From contig CAKZUV010000269.1 of the NCBI GenBank assembly GCA_937921555.1, forward strand, positions 1 through 32,513: a stretch of 32,513 nucleotides of DNA, written 5' to 3'. The position numbers were made by a program, and so were the translations under genes. Under the pieces are notes generated by a model, which searched no databases, was not told the DNA's origin, and worked only from the letters and a program-made list of their open reading frames with translations. The stretch is from an uncultured Saprospiraceae bacterium. Lineage in GTDB: Bacteria; Bacteroidota; Bacteroidia; Chitinophagales; Saprospiraceae. Shown piece by piece: positions 1-7,141 of the stretch (positions are counted from its first letter, which is position 1; every line of letters starts with the position of its first letter).

Positions 1-150
1 GTAGAGAAACCAAATAGATATTTTTGATCAGATTGAGGCTCTTTTTTGAGTGCATAGCCGCGCTATGGGCGATAAAAAAGCCGAAAAGATGGACAAAAAG
101 ATCATTTGGGAGCATACAAATTATTTTGGAATAAAGTCTAATAAACGCTC
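1..150. repeat. Dispersed ~145-bp repeat, copy 1
   Basis: This stretch is repeated at 6725-6874 with roughly ten substitutions and no large indel, starting at the shared GTAGAG. It may extend left of the window. It contains a small hairpin, CATAGC-CGC-GCTATG, at about 55-69. In the other copy the loop is changed but the CATAG/CTATG arms are kept. Both strands have short open frames that I do not regard as genes. Just after it, at 148-173, lie one and a half units related to the 17-nt CTCAACAAGCGAAGCGA unit that forms arrays at 4466-4516 and 4741-4825. The nature of the repeat is unknown: a mobile-element remnant, a MITE-like element or a structured RNA are all possible. Confidence 0.75.
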
Positions 151-176
151 AACAAGTGAAGCACCTCAACACTTAT

Positions 177-482
177 TTATCTCCCGTAAGCATCAATCCA
201 GGCCAGTACGCCTCCAGTCAGATTACGAACATTTTTAAATCCAAACTGGTGGGTCAGTAACTGCTGCGCCTGACCGCTGCGTGCACCCGAGCGACAATGA
301 ATCACGATCTCCTGATCTTTCTTGTCTTCCAGATCATCGACTGCCGTCATAATACTACCCAGCGGAATTAACTTGGCACCGAGATTGAAATCTTCGTACT
401 CGTGTGGCTCCCGTACGTCAATAAAAATAAACTTTTCGCCACTATCCAGTTTTTCTTTTAATTCTTTAATATCAATATCCAT
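177..482 (-). CDS. Single-domain rhodanese-like protein
   Basis: This 101-residue protein is a stand-alone rhodanese domain with no signal peptide, so it is probably cytoplasmic. The fold markers are IDVREPHEY near residues 21-29 and the active-site loop CRSGARS starting at Cys63, the cysteine expected to carry the persulfide. Proteins of this size (GlpE/PspE-like) move sulfane sulfur to a thiol acceptor; the actual acceptor cannot be told from sequence. It is the last gene of a leftward run behind the PASTA protein, with a 95-nt gap, so it could be co-transcribed or have its own promoter. The start is an ATG with no closer alternative. Family assignment is firm, the physiological role is open. 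Confidence 0.9.
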   Translation of the reverse strand: MDIDIKELKEKLDSGEKFIFIDVREPHEYEDFNLGAKLIPLGSIMTAVDDLEDKKDQEIVIHCRSGARSGQAQQLLTHQFGFKNVRNLTGGVLAWIDAYGR

Positions 483-577
483 TTTCTAAATTTTTTTAAA
501 TAATTATTTTTCACCTGAATGTCATTGACGACAGGGCAACAAATCAACAAATAAACGATTAACAAATAAAAACAAAA

Positions 578-1402
578 TCACCGGCACTCATCCGGCTTAT
601 ACTGTGTCAGATAAATATCCACCGAACTACCAATAGACAATCGTTGGCTTTCCGTGAATGCAGGTACCTGTCGCCAGACGTACGCATTGTTTTCGTCGAT
701 CACCGTCGCATCCTTAATGATGGAACCGATATTGAGTTCAAAATTACCCACTAAAAATTCCGCTTCGTTAAATTGCATACAAACCAGTTCCGGGATAGGT
801 ACGAGGCCGCCCTTTCGTTCCGTGATGACCACTTCTACCGTACTTCCTTTGTCGACTTTGAATCCGTCCCGCAGTTTGTCAGTAATATTTTCGTCGTTAT
901 AATAAACCTCTAAAATCGTATTTGGTTCTACTGTGTTGTCAAACCGGCGTTCCTTTATTTTGGTATTAACCTTCAGACGGCTCAACTTTTTCTTGTAGGT
1001 ATATAACTCGTCGTTCCCTCCTGTGAGTCCCGGAATTTCTACTGCGTCAGCGATGGCTTTGGTCACGGTCAGATAGATTTTACGGTTTTTCTTTACCTGC
1101 GAATTGGCCGCCGGTGTCTGGGAGAGTACCGTATTGGGTGGCTGTCCCGGCAGGAAAAGGGAATCGTTGACGATGATGGAAAAATTCTGTTTATTTGCTA
1201 ATTTTTTGGCTTCGGGCAACGTCATTCCGGAAAAATCCTGTACGGCGTATGTTTTTCCATGACGGGTATAACAGTCCATCCACCAGAAGGTGAGCAGAAA
1301 TACGACCAGCAGCGTAACGATAATTCCTGCCAGATTACGGAGAAATATCCAGCTGGTCAGAAAAAGAAAAGTTTCGTGAAAAAAACGTTTTATTTTACTC
1401 AT
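578..1402 (-). CDS. Membrane-anchored PASTA-domain protein
   Basis: This 274-residue protein has a short basic cytoplasmic N-terminus, one membrane helix at about residues 25-42 (IIVTLLVVFLLTFWWM) and then three PASTA modules at about 48-115, 117-197 and 198-270. PASTA modules bind peptidoglycan stem peptides or beta-lactams in better known proteins. Here no kinase or transpeptidase domain is attached, so it is a periplasmic binding or scaffold protein anchored in the inner membrane. It begins 15 nt after the D-Ala-D-Ala ligase stop codon, so the two are almost certainly one operon; a ddl-PASTA pair is a recurrent arrangement in Bacteroidota and points to a role in peptidoglycan synthesis. 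The partner it signals to is not evident. Confidence 0.9.
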   Translation of the reverse strand: MSKIKRFFHETFLFLTSWIFLRNLAGIIVTLLVVFLLTFWWMDCYTRHGKTYAVQDFSGMTLPEAKKLANKQNFSIIVNDSLFLPGQPPNTVLSQTPAANSQVKKNRKIYLTVTKAIADAVEIPGLTGGNDELYTYKKKLSRLKVNTKIKERRFDNTVEPNTILEVYYNDENITDKLRDGFKVDKGSTVEVVITERKGGLVPIPELVCMQFNEAEFLVGNFELNIGSIIKDATVIDENNAYVWRQVPAFTESQRLSIGSSVDIYLTQYKPDECR

Positions 1403-1417
1403 AATGTGATGGTCTTT

Positions 1418-4117
1418 TTATGAAGCTGTTAAACAGCTTCTATCGTTATCGGCAAAACCGAAAGTCATGATCTGATCAATAAAATCGTATGGTTTATACC
1501 CATTGATGGCCGACTGATGAAAGATACAGGTGGCTGGCGTCATTCCGGGCAGCGAATTTACTTCGATAATAATGGTTTCTACCCGCTGGTCGGCAAAGAT
1601 ACGGACAAATGCATCAATTCTGGCGTATCCCCGGATATTTAAAATTTTAGCAGCTTTTCCCAAATCTTCTTTTACCTTTTCGGCTACCTGTTCGTAATTG
1701 ATCGTGCCGGTGGCAAATCGCGCCGGCGTAATATTCTGCCCTTCTCCGGCCAGAAATTTTTCTTCCAGCGAAAGAATTTCTCCTCCTGCCAACGCTTCGG
1801 ACGGCTCAAATATTTCGTATCTCAACGCTCCGTCTTCATAGTGCGTCAGTAATCCGCCCGTGACTTCCAAAAAGTGTTCTGCTCCCGCTGCGGTAATCAA
1901 ATCTTCGATCAGGACTGATTTTTTTTGTGGAAATTCTTCTTTGGGTTTTAAATTCAAGGTTTGTAAATCCGCGGGATTAATATCTTCTTCCTGACGGAAA
2001 AGGGCCGCCAGATAAGCACGCAATACTTTACGGGTTTTAATCACTTTGACGGCAGAACTACAACCGTCATCAACCGGTTTTGCAATGAACGGATAGTTGA
2101 ATGTTTGTTCGATCTGATCGACAAAAGCTGTTTCGTTTTCCTGATAATCATTAATGGATAACAGACTCTGTGAGGTGGTTGTAAATCCGTGCTTTTTCAG
2201 TAATTGTAATGTTTCGTATTTGTTGATGGTAATTTGGGAAGAAGCGTGGGGCGAACCATTATAGGGGAGTCCCAGTTTATCCAGTTCACGTTGCACACTG
2301 CCATCTTCTCCCGGACGTCCGTGCAGTCCGATAAAAACACCATCGGTTGTTTCTTTGAGTTTTTCGTACGTTAGTTTTTGTGGGGCAAAGACCACATCGT
2401 CGGAGGCATATTTTTTGGTAATATCCGCGCATTCCGTTTTTATAGTTTCGATGACAGGGTGTTCCTGGTAGTGGTAAATTTTGTCCCGGATATCGTCCGC
2501 ATTATCTTTTAATAACAGATTGATGGGAATCTGATAAAGTTCGTGTTCTTCGTCGCTGCCTGTCAGGAAAACCGGTATGGGTTCGTACTTGTTAGAGCTG
2601 GCCAGTTTTTCAAAAATATTCCGGCCACTCTCCACCGAAATATGCCGTTCGAAGGAATAGCCTCCGAGTAGTACCGCAATTTTTAAGCGTTCTCCTTTTT
2701 CATTTTTTAAATCATCAATCTGCTGATCCAGTTGTGTGAGTAAATTCTCAAAAGGCATTTTATCCAGACTGGTCCGGATGCGTTCCTGCAAACTGATGCG
2801 GATAATATAGGTCAGAAACTGAGAAGGATTCAACCCAATCTCCGCCGCCTGATGAAAGAAAAAAGAAGAGGGAAGCATCCCGCTCGTAGTATTTGGATCA
2901 TTTAGAAAAATCTCTTTATCCTTGGTGATAAAACCATCGATCCGGGCGTAAGTATTAAATTCCAGATAATCAAACAACTCCTGGCAGGCAGTTCTTATCT
3001 GATTAATTTCTGCGTCGGGCAAATCAATCGGCGTAACTTTTCTGGAAAGACCAGGCAGATATTTAGACCGATAATCAAATACTTCCCCGCCTTTGACGAT
3101 CTCGGTGGGGGGCAAACTAACGGTGCCGCCCGTTTCTTTTTTTAATACAATACAGGAAAATTCTTTCCCTTCTATAAATCCTTCCACAATAACCCGTTGT
3201 TCGCTCAGGTGACTTTCCAATAGCAAACTGGAATGATTCGAATTTTTAAAATAAGTATCTAAAAAAGCTAAAAAATCGCCTGGATGATAAAAGGTTTGTC
3301 TGGCGGCGTCAATCGGAAATCCCAGTCCGCTGCGAATATCCGTCAGGTCGCGCAGATAGGCAATTCGCTCTTCGGTCGTTTTATCCAACCACGTTTTCTG
3401 ATCTAACGTAACGCGAAAAAAAGCGGCATCAATAGCTTCGATAAAATCAGATAAGCGGATACCTTCCGGTAAAATTTTTACACCGATGGAAGAACCCTGA
3501 TTGGCGGGACGAATAACCATCGGAAATTTAATTGTCTTTTTTGCCTCCTTGAAAATACCGGCAGCGACCTCATCGGTCCATCCTGATTTTTCCAGTACCA
3601 GAACGGGCGGACAGGGAAAACCACCCGCCTCCATCATTTTCTTCTGGAAGGCTTTGTCCATTCCAATCGCACACGCCCGGATACCACTACCCGTATATGG
3701 AATTTTCAGACTTTCCAGCAGGCCCTGCAGTTGTCCATCTTCTCCAAAAGCACCGTGCAATGACAAAAAGGCCAAATCCATATATTTAGAGAGATCTTCC
3801 GGCAGAATCCGTTGACCAATTTTGGCGATGATGGCTTCCTGTCGTTCGGGGGATAACGCGCCAAGACTTTCTAAATAAACCTGAAAACCATAAGAATCTT
3901 CCGGCAATTCAGAAACGGGCGGATAAAAATCCCGGATGGTTCCTTTGTAAATATATTGCCAGTCGAGCAGTATAAAATTACGGTGGCTGTCCACAAAAAT
4001 CGGAACGGGTTCGAACAAAGATTTATTCAAATTATCATACACCGTTCGCCCGCCCGCAAAGGCAATTTCCCTTTCCCGCGAAGGGCCTCCAAACAAAATT
4101 CCTATTTTTAATTTCAA
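1418..4117 (-). CDS. ddl: Fused double-domain D-alanine--D-alanine ligase
   Basis: The protein is about 899 residues, roughly three times a normal Ddl, and holds two successive Ddl/ATP-grasp units (about 1-480 and 490-899). Ddl joins two D-alanines with ATP in the cytoplasm for peptidoglycan. Unit 1 has GGPSRERE, LHGAFGEDGQLQG, GSSIG, the omega-loop DYRSKY (Lys352-Tyr353), ARIDGF and DPNTTSGM. Unit 2 has GGYSFERH, LHGRPGEDGSVQ, GCSSA, SLEEKF (Lys787-Phe788), ARIDAF and EVNSLPGMT. Both therefore keep the catalytic Glu and the metal ligands, but unit 2 has Phe where Ddl has its catalytic Tyr. Frame and reading are open up to a GTG at 4189. I prefer the TTG at 4117 because it gives MKLKIGILFGG, the usual Ddl N-terminus, and because a -7 box lies at 4157-4164. 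It leads the operon with the PASTA and rhodanese genes. Confidence 0.9.
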   Translation of the reverse strand: MKLKIGILFGGPSREREIAFAGGRTVYDNLNKSLFEPVPIFVDSHRNFILLDWQYIYKGTIRDFYPPVSELPEDSYGFQVYLESLGALSPERQEAIIAKIGQRILPEDLSKYMDLAFLSLHGAFGEDGQLQGLLESLKIPYTGSGIRACAIGMDKAFQKKMMEAGGFPCPPVLVLEKSGWTDEVAAGIFKEAKKTIKFPMVIRPANQGSSIGVKILPEGIRLSDFIEAIDAAFFRVTLDQKTWLDKTTEERIAYLRDLTDIRSGLGFPIDAARQTFYHPGDFLAFLDTYFKNSNHSSLLLESHLSEQRVIVEGFIEGKEFSCIVLKKETGGTVSLPPTEIVKGGEVFDYRSKYLPGLSRKVTPIDLPDAEINQIRTACQELFDYLEFNTYARIDGFITKDKEIFLNDPNTTSGMLPSSFFFHQAAEIGLNPSQFLTYIIRISLQERIRTSLDKMPFENLLTQLDQQIDDLKNEKGERLKIAVLLGGYSFERHISVESGRNIFEKLASSNKYEPIPVFLTGSDEEHELYQIPINLLLKDNADDIRDKIYHYQEHPVIETIKTECADITKKYASDDVVFAPQKLTYEKLKETTDGVFIGLHGRPGEDGSVQRELDKLGLPYNGSPHASSQITINKYETLQLLKKHGFTTTSQSLLSINDYQENETAFVDQIEQTFNYPFIAKPVDDGCSSAVKVIKTRKVLRAYLAALFRQEEDINPADLQTLNLKPKEEFPQKKSVLIEDLITAAGAEHFLEVTGGLLTHYEDGALRYEIFEPSEALAGGEILSLEEKFLAGEGQNITPARFATGTINYEQVAEKVKEDLGKAAKILNIRGYARIDAFVRIFADQRVETIIIEVNSLPGMTPATCIFHQSAINGYKPYDFIDQIMTFGFADNDRSCLTAS

Positions 4118-4156
4118 ACCTAATTTTTTTATAAAAATCTTAAATGCACAACGTTG

Positions 4157-4164
4157 CAAAGATA
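4157..4164 (-). promoter_or_regulatory. -7 promoter box of the ddl operon
   Basis: On the minus strand this reads TATCTTTG, a full match to the Bacteroidota -7 consensus TAnnTTTG. No TTTG is seen at the -33 distance. Transcription would start near 4150, about 33 nt before the TTG at 4117, which excludes the upstream GTG at 4189 as the start for this transcript. Confidence 0.55.
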
Positions 4165-4382
4165 ACTTGTCTGTAAACCCGTATTTCACACCTTTTATTA
4201 TTCGTCAGAAGCAAACGAGTATGCGCGGACAAAAATACGCAACTGAACGGGAAAACTGGCTATGAAATGGGTTTTTAGGTTGTGAATAGGTTGAGACGCT
4301 GCGCTTGTTGAGTTCTGGTTTCGTGTAAATATGATTTTTCTTTTTTTTATGTAAATGAGTGCCTCAATGAGTAACTTCTGCA

Positions 4383-4432
4383 AAACACCATAAAATTTTA
4401 CCCTGGCCCCGATGGGAGATTTTATGATGTTT
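4383..4432. repeat. Core hairpin of the duplicated element, copy 1
   Basis: Arms 4383-4396 and 4419-4432 pair at 13 of 14 positions. The 22-nt loop contains CCC and GGG blocks that could pair further. There is no T-run after it, so it is not a standard intrinsic terminator. The same sequence recurs without change at 4658-4707. Confidence 0.65.
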
Positions 4433-4740
4433 GTCTTGTTGCTATTCATGGGAAAGTGTAAATAACTCAACAAGCGCAGCGATTCAACAAGCGAAGCGAC
4501 TCAACAAGCAAAGCGATACTGGCTATGAAATGAGTTTTTAGCTTGTTGAAATGTTGAGACGCTGCGCTTGTTGAAATGTTGAAACGCTAAGCTTGTTGAG
4601 TTCTGTTATCGTATGAATACGCTTTTTCATTTTTTATTTAAATGAGTAACTTCTGCAAAACACCATAAAATTTTACCCTGGCCCCGATGGGAGATTTTAT
4701 GATGTTTGTCTTGTTGCTATTCATGGGAAAGGGTAAACAA

Positions 4741-4825
4741 CTCAACAAGCGAAGCGATTCAACAAGCGCAGCGTTTCAACGCGCAAAGCGCCTCAACAAG
4801 CAAAGCGATTCAACAAGCAAAGCGC
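4741..4825. repeat. Array of five 17-nt units
   Basis: Five contiguous 17-nt units run from 4741 to 4825. The consensus is YTCAACAAGCRMAGCGN. The third unit has CGC instead of AAG in its middle. The array ends 10 nt before the -7 box of the MATE gene, where a -33 element would otherwise lie. A unit length of 17 is not a multiple of three, so the array is not coding. Confidence 0.75.
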
Positions 4826-4834
4826 CATTATCCT

Positions 4835-4842
4835 TACCTTTG
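4835..4842 (+). promoter_or_regulatory. -7 promoter box of the MATE gene
   Basis: TACCTTTG matches TAnnTTTG exactly. Its predicted start of transcription is about 4849, leaving a leader of only some 9 nt before the ATG at 4858. The usual -33 position falls inside the 17-nt repeat array and has no TTTG. The box supports the ATG at 4858 as the true start rather than an in-frame ATG at 4687 inside the repeat. Confidence 0.5.
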
Positions 4843-4857
4843 CCTCAAAAAACCAAA

Positions 4858-6171
4858 ATGTCCCCAAATCGCTCGATTCTGCGCATTGCCATTCCCAATA
4901 TTCTCAGCAATATCTCGGTACCACTTCTTGGAACGGTAGATACCGCCCTGATGGGACGACTCTCCGAAATGCACATCGGAGCGGTAGGCATCGGCGGAAT
5001 GATTTTCAGTTTTATGTATTGGAATTTTGGATTTCTGCGGATGGGAACGACGGGGATTACCGCCAGAGCTTTTGGGGCGGAGCGACCGGCAGAAGTATCC
5101 GCTACGCTGGGTCGGGCGTTGGTGGTAGCCATGTTGCTGGCACTGGGGATGATGATTTTTCAGTGGCCGTTGGGCGAAGCCGGATTTTTTCTGATGAATC
5201 TGACGGGGGAAGCAAAAACGCTAACCGCTCAGTATTTTTATATCCGGATGTGGGCGGCACCGGCCACGCTGGGTTTGTACGCGCTGATGGGGTGGTTTTT
5301 TGGTATGCAAAACGCGATCTATCCGTTGTTTTTGACGATTCTGATTAATGTGACCAACATGATTGGTAGTTACTGGTTTATTATCCATTGGGGAATGGAA
5401 ATAGACGGAGTAGCCTGGGGAACGGTCATTGCACAATATGCTGGATTTCTGTTGGGAATTTTTCTGCTGTTTTATAAATATCCCGAATATTTGCGTTTGC
5501 TAAAAGTGAAAATGTTATTGGAAATAAACTCGCTTACCTCCTTTTTTCGGATCAACCGGGATTTATTTTTCAGAACCCTCGCTTTGACGCTGGCTTTTGG
5601 TTTTTTCTATAGTCGTTCGGCGGCTGAAGGAGAATTATTGCTGGCGGTGAATGTGATTTTATTACAATACCTCAACTGGATGTCTTATGGAATTGACGGA
5701 TTTGCCTACGCGGCGGAAAGTCTCGTAGGAAAATACAGTGGCGCCCGAAATTTAGCGCAATTAAAACAGATTATTCGTCTATCATTCGGGTGGGGTGGAG
5801 GTCTGGCGATCTTTTTCAGTATGCTCTATTTTATTTTTGGTAACCAATTATTGGGCATTTTTACCAATCAGACAGATGTCATCACGGCGGCTCAGCCGTA
5901 TCTGGGCTGGATGATGCTCTTTCCGGTGGTGAGTTTTGCCTGTTATATCTGGGATGGAATTTTTATTGGATTGACGGCTTCGGCTGAAATGCGCAATGCA
6001 ATGGTGATTAGTTTAATTTTGTATTTAGGAATGCATTACGGTTTTTCTTACAGGTGGGAAGTACACGGAATGTGGGCGGCTTTTTTAGGGTTTATGGCAC
6101 TGAGAGCACTCTTCCTCTGGAATGCCTACCGAAAAATGTCAACCGAACAACTTGTAGAGACAGGAGATTAA
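4858..6171 (+). CDS. MATE-family efflux transporter
   Basis: The protein is about 437 residues with a dozen hydrophobic segments, the usual size and layout of a MATE (NorM/DinF-type) transporter of the inner membrane. The N-terminus, IPNILSNISVPLLGTVDTALMGRL, is the typical first helix region with the conserved P-LLG-VDTA-MG pattern. Such carriers export drugs or metabolites in exchange for protons or sodium; the substrate cannot be predicted. The open frame extends upstream to 4687, but that part lies in the repeat element and would give a low-complexity Ser/Lys/Gln tail, so I start at the ATG at 4858, just after a TACCTTTG box. It is divergent from ddl and convergent with the DUF2795 gene. 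Confidence 0.92.
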   Translation: MSPNRSILRIAIPNILSNISVPLLGTVDTALMGRLSEMHIGAVGIGGMIFSFMYWNFGFLRMGTTGITARAFGAERPAEVSATLGRALVVAMLLALGMMIFQWPLGEAGFFLMNLTGEAKTLTAQYFYIRMWAAPATLGLYALMGWFFGMQNAIYPLFLTILINVTNMIGSYWFIIHWGMEIDGVAWGTVIAQYAGFLLGIFLLFYKYPEYLRLLKVKMLLEINSLTSFFRINRDLFFRTLALTLAFGFFYSRSAAEGELLLAVNVILLQYLNWMSYGIDGFAYAAESLVGKYSGARNLAQLKQIIRLSFGWGGGLAIFFSMLYFIFGNQLLGIFTNQTDVITAAQPYLGWMMLFPVVSFACYIWDGIFIGLTASAEMRNAMVISLILYLGMHYGFSYRWEVHGMWAAFLGFMALRALFLWNAYRKMSTEQLVETGD

Positions 6172-6234
6172 AAATCAGCGAAATACAAATTGTCGGCTCC
6201 TGATTTCCGGTAAAATCTCTCGAAACACTACATC

Positions 6235-6277
6235 AAAAAACCCCGGATACAAAGAGTATACAGGGTTGCGTTTTTTT
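6235..6277. terminator. Bidirectional terminator between convergent genes
   Basis: A hairpin with arms AACCC / GGGTT (6239-6243 and 6263-6267) and an inner ATAC / GTAT pair is followed by seven T on the plus strand (6271-6277) and preceded by A6 at 6235-6240, which is a T-run on the minus strand. It can end both the MATE transcript and the DUF2795 transcript. Confidence 0.65.
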
Positions 6278-6295
6278 AGTACAAAAGACGGTAAA

Positions 6296-6517
6296 TCAAT
6301 ACTCGTCCTCATTAAAGAAGAAATCATCCTTCCGTGGATAATCAAGCCAGATATCTTCGATACCATCATAGATTTCTCCTTCATCTTCGATTTGCTGGAG
6401 GTTTTCGATCACCTCTAAAGGAGCGCCCGAACGGATTGCGTAATCGAGTAATTCGTCCCGCGTCGCGGGCCAGGGTGCATCCTCTAAATTGGAAGCTAAC
6501 TCTAATGTCCAATACAT
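6296..6517 (-). CDS. DUF2795 family small acidic protein
   Basis: The protein has 73 residues and is strongly acidic, with no signal peptide or membrane segment. The opening MYWTLELASNLEDAPWPA, then RDELLDYAIRSGAP, and the acidic end DYPRKDDFFFNEDEY are the pattern I associate with DUF2795, a small conserved family of Bacteroidota and some other phyla. No biochemical role is established to my knowledge. It stands alone on the minus strand behind a promoter-like TTG-N20-TACATTTG. Recognition is from memory of the family pattern. Confidence 0.88.
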   Translation of the reverse strand: MYWTLELASNLEDAPWPATRDELLDYAIRSGAPLEVIENLQQIEDEGEIYDGIEDIWLDYPRKDDFFFNEDEY

Positions 6518-6613
6518 AAATTTAAATTAAATATGTTGTAAAAGCTTTGGCGGAACCGTCTGGAAAATAAAGCATTGTATTAAAACCTTTTCTATAAATT
6601 CCTCAATTTCCGG

Positions 6614-6644
6614 CAAATGTAAAAAAAATAGGCAAAAGATACAA
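6614..6644 (-). promoter_or_regulatory. Promoter of the DUF2795 gene
   Basis: Read on the minus strand, TTG (6644-6642), a 20-nt spacer and TACATTTG (6621-6614) fit the Bacteroidota promoter consensus with -33 TTG and -7 TAnnTTTG. Transcription would start near 6607, giving a leader of about 90 nt. Confidence 0.5.
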
Positions 6645-6724
6645 CGAAAAAATTCATCTCTGTCACCGGTCAAAACCGGGAACTTAATTGCTGACTCTTG
6701 CTAGACTTTATTTCATAATGTTTT

Positions 6725-6874
6725 GTAGAGATCCCAAATAGATATTTTTGATCAGATTGAGGCTCTTTTTAGAGTGCATAGTCTAGCTATGGACGATAAA
6801 AAAGCCGAAAAGATGGACAAAAAGGTCATTTGGGAGCATACAAATTTTTTTGGAATAAAGTCTATATATGCTCT
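6725..6874. repeat. Dispersed ~145-bp repeat, copy 2
   Basis: This is the second copy of the repeat at 1-150. The conserved stretch includes GATAAAAAAGCCGAAAAGAT and the hairpin CATAG-TCTAG-CTATG at about 6776-6790. In this copy the inner C-G pair of copy 1 becomes T-G, which would still pair in RNA. The remainder of the gap, 6875-7141, is AT-rich, has a short palindrome CGTTCT-TT-AGAACG at 7016-7029 and holds no gene or clear promoter that I can support. Confidence 0.75.
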
Positions 6875-7141
6875 TTTAAGATTTTTTAGTAAAAGAAGCA
6901 AGACTAAAAGGTGTTTTTTATCATTTTTTATCAAAAAAGGCCATTTCTCACACCAATTCTTGTGAAAATCTTTCTACGTAATCACTTTTTATACAAAAAT
7001 GTTCAACCCCAGAGGCGTTCTTTAGAACGTGAAACGTGTATCACAGCCAACAATTTTAATAGTTTTTTGATTTTAAGTAGTTTTTTGTACGCAACTATCT
7101 CCGATTTTATCGTTTTAAAAGGAAGTTATTGAGTTAACCGT

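Larger units (their letters stand above)
4255..4825. repeat. Tandemly duplicated palindromic repeat element
   Basis: Two head-to-tail copies fill the gap between the divergent ddl and MATE genes: about 4255-4517 and 4518-4825. Both begin ACTGGCTATGAAATG. They share an identical core of about 88 bp (4370-4456 and 4645-4731, offset 275). Each core holds a hairpin with arms AAACACCATAAAAT / ATTTTATGATGTTT (13 of 14 paired). The core is flanked on the left by reverse-strand units (for example 4291-4312) and on the right by forward units of a 17-nt repeat, CTCAACAAGCGAAGCGA and variants, so the whole element is itself an inverted repeat. Forward arrays hold 3 units in copy 1 (4466-4516) and 5 in copy 2 (4741-4825). 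No transposase is present. The frames read through it are not genes. Confidence 0.8.

Noticed and set aside
50-238. Short frame over the first dispersed repeat and its counterpart at 6774-6965.
   Set aside because: The shared part is the repeat itself and the frames diverge at once outside it; the substitution pattern shows no codon bias, and the small hairpin explains conservation better.
4118-4189. GTG start giving 24 extra residues on the fused ligase.
   Set aside because: The extension does not resemble a Ddl N-terminus and lies across the TATCTTTG promoter box; TTG 4117 gives the usual opening.
4687-4857. N-terminal extension of the MATE protein by 57 residues.
   Set aside because: It would be translated from the palindromic repeat and the 17-nt array, has low-complexity content, and lies upstream of the TACCTTTG box.
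7016-7029. CGTTCT-TT-AGAACG palindrome before the 1177-residue protein gene.
   Set aside because: Short, single occurrence seen, no T-run and no promoter box at a sensible distance; kept only as a note.
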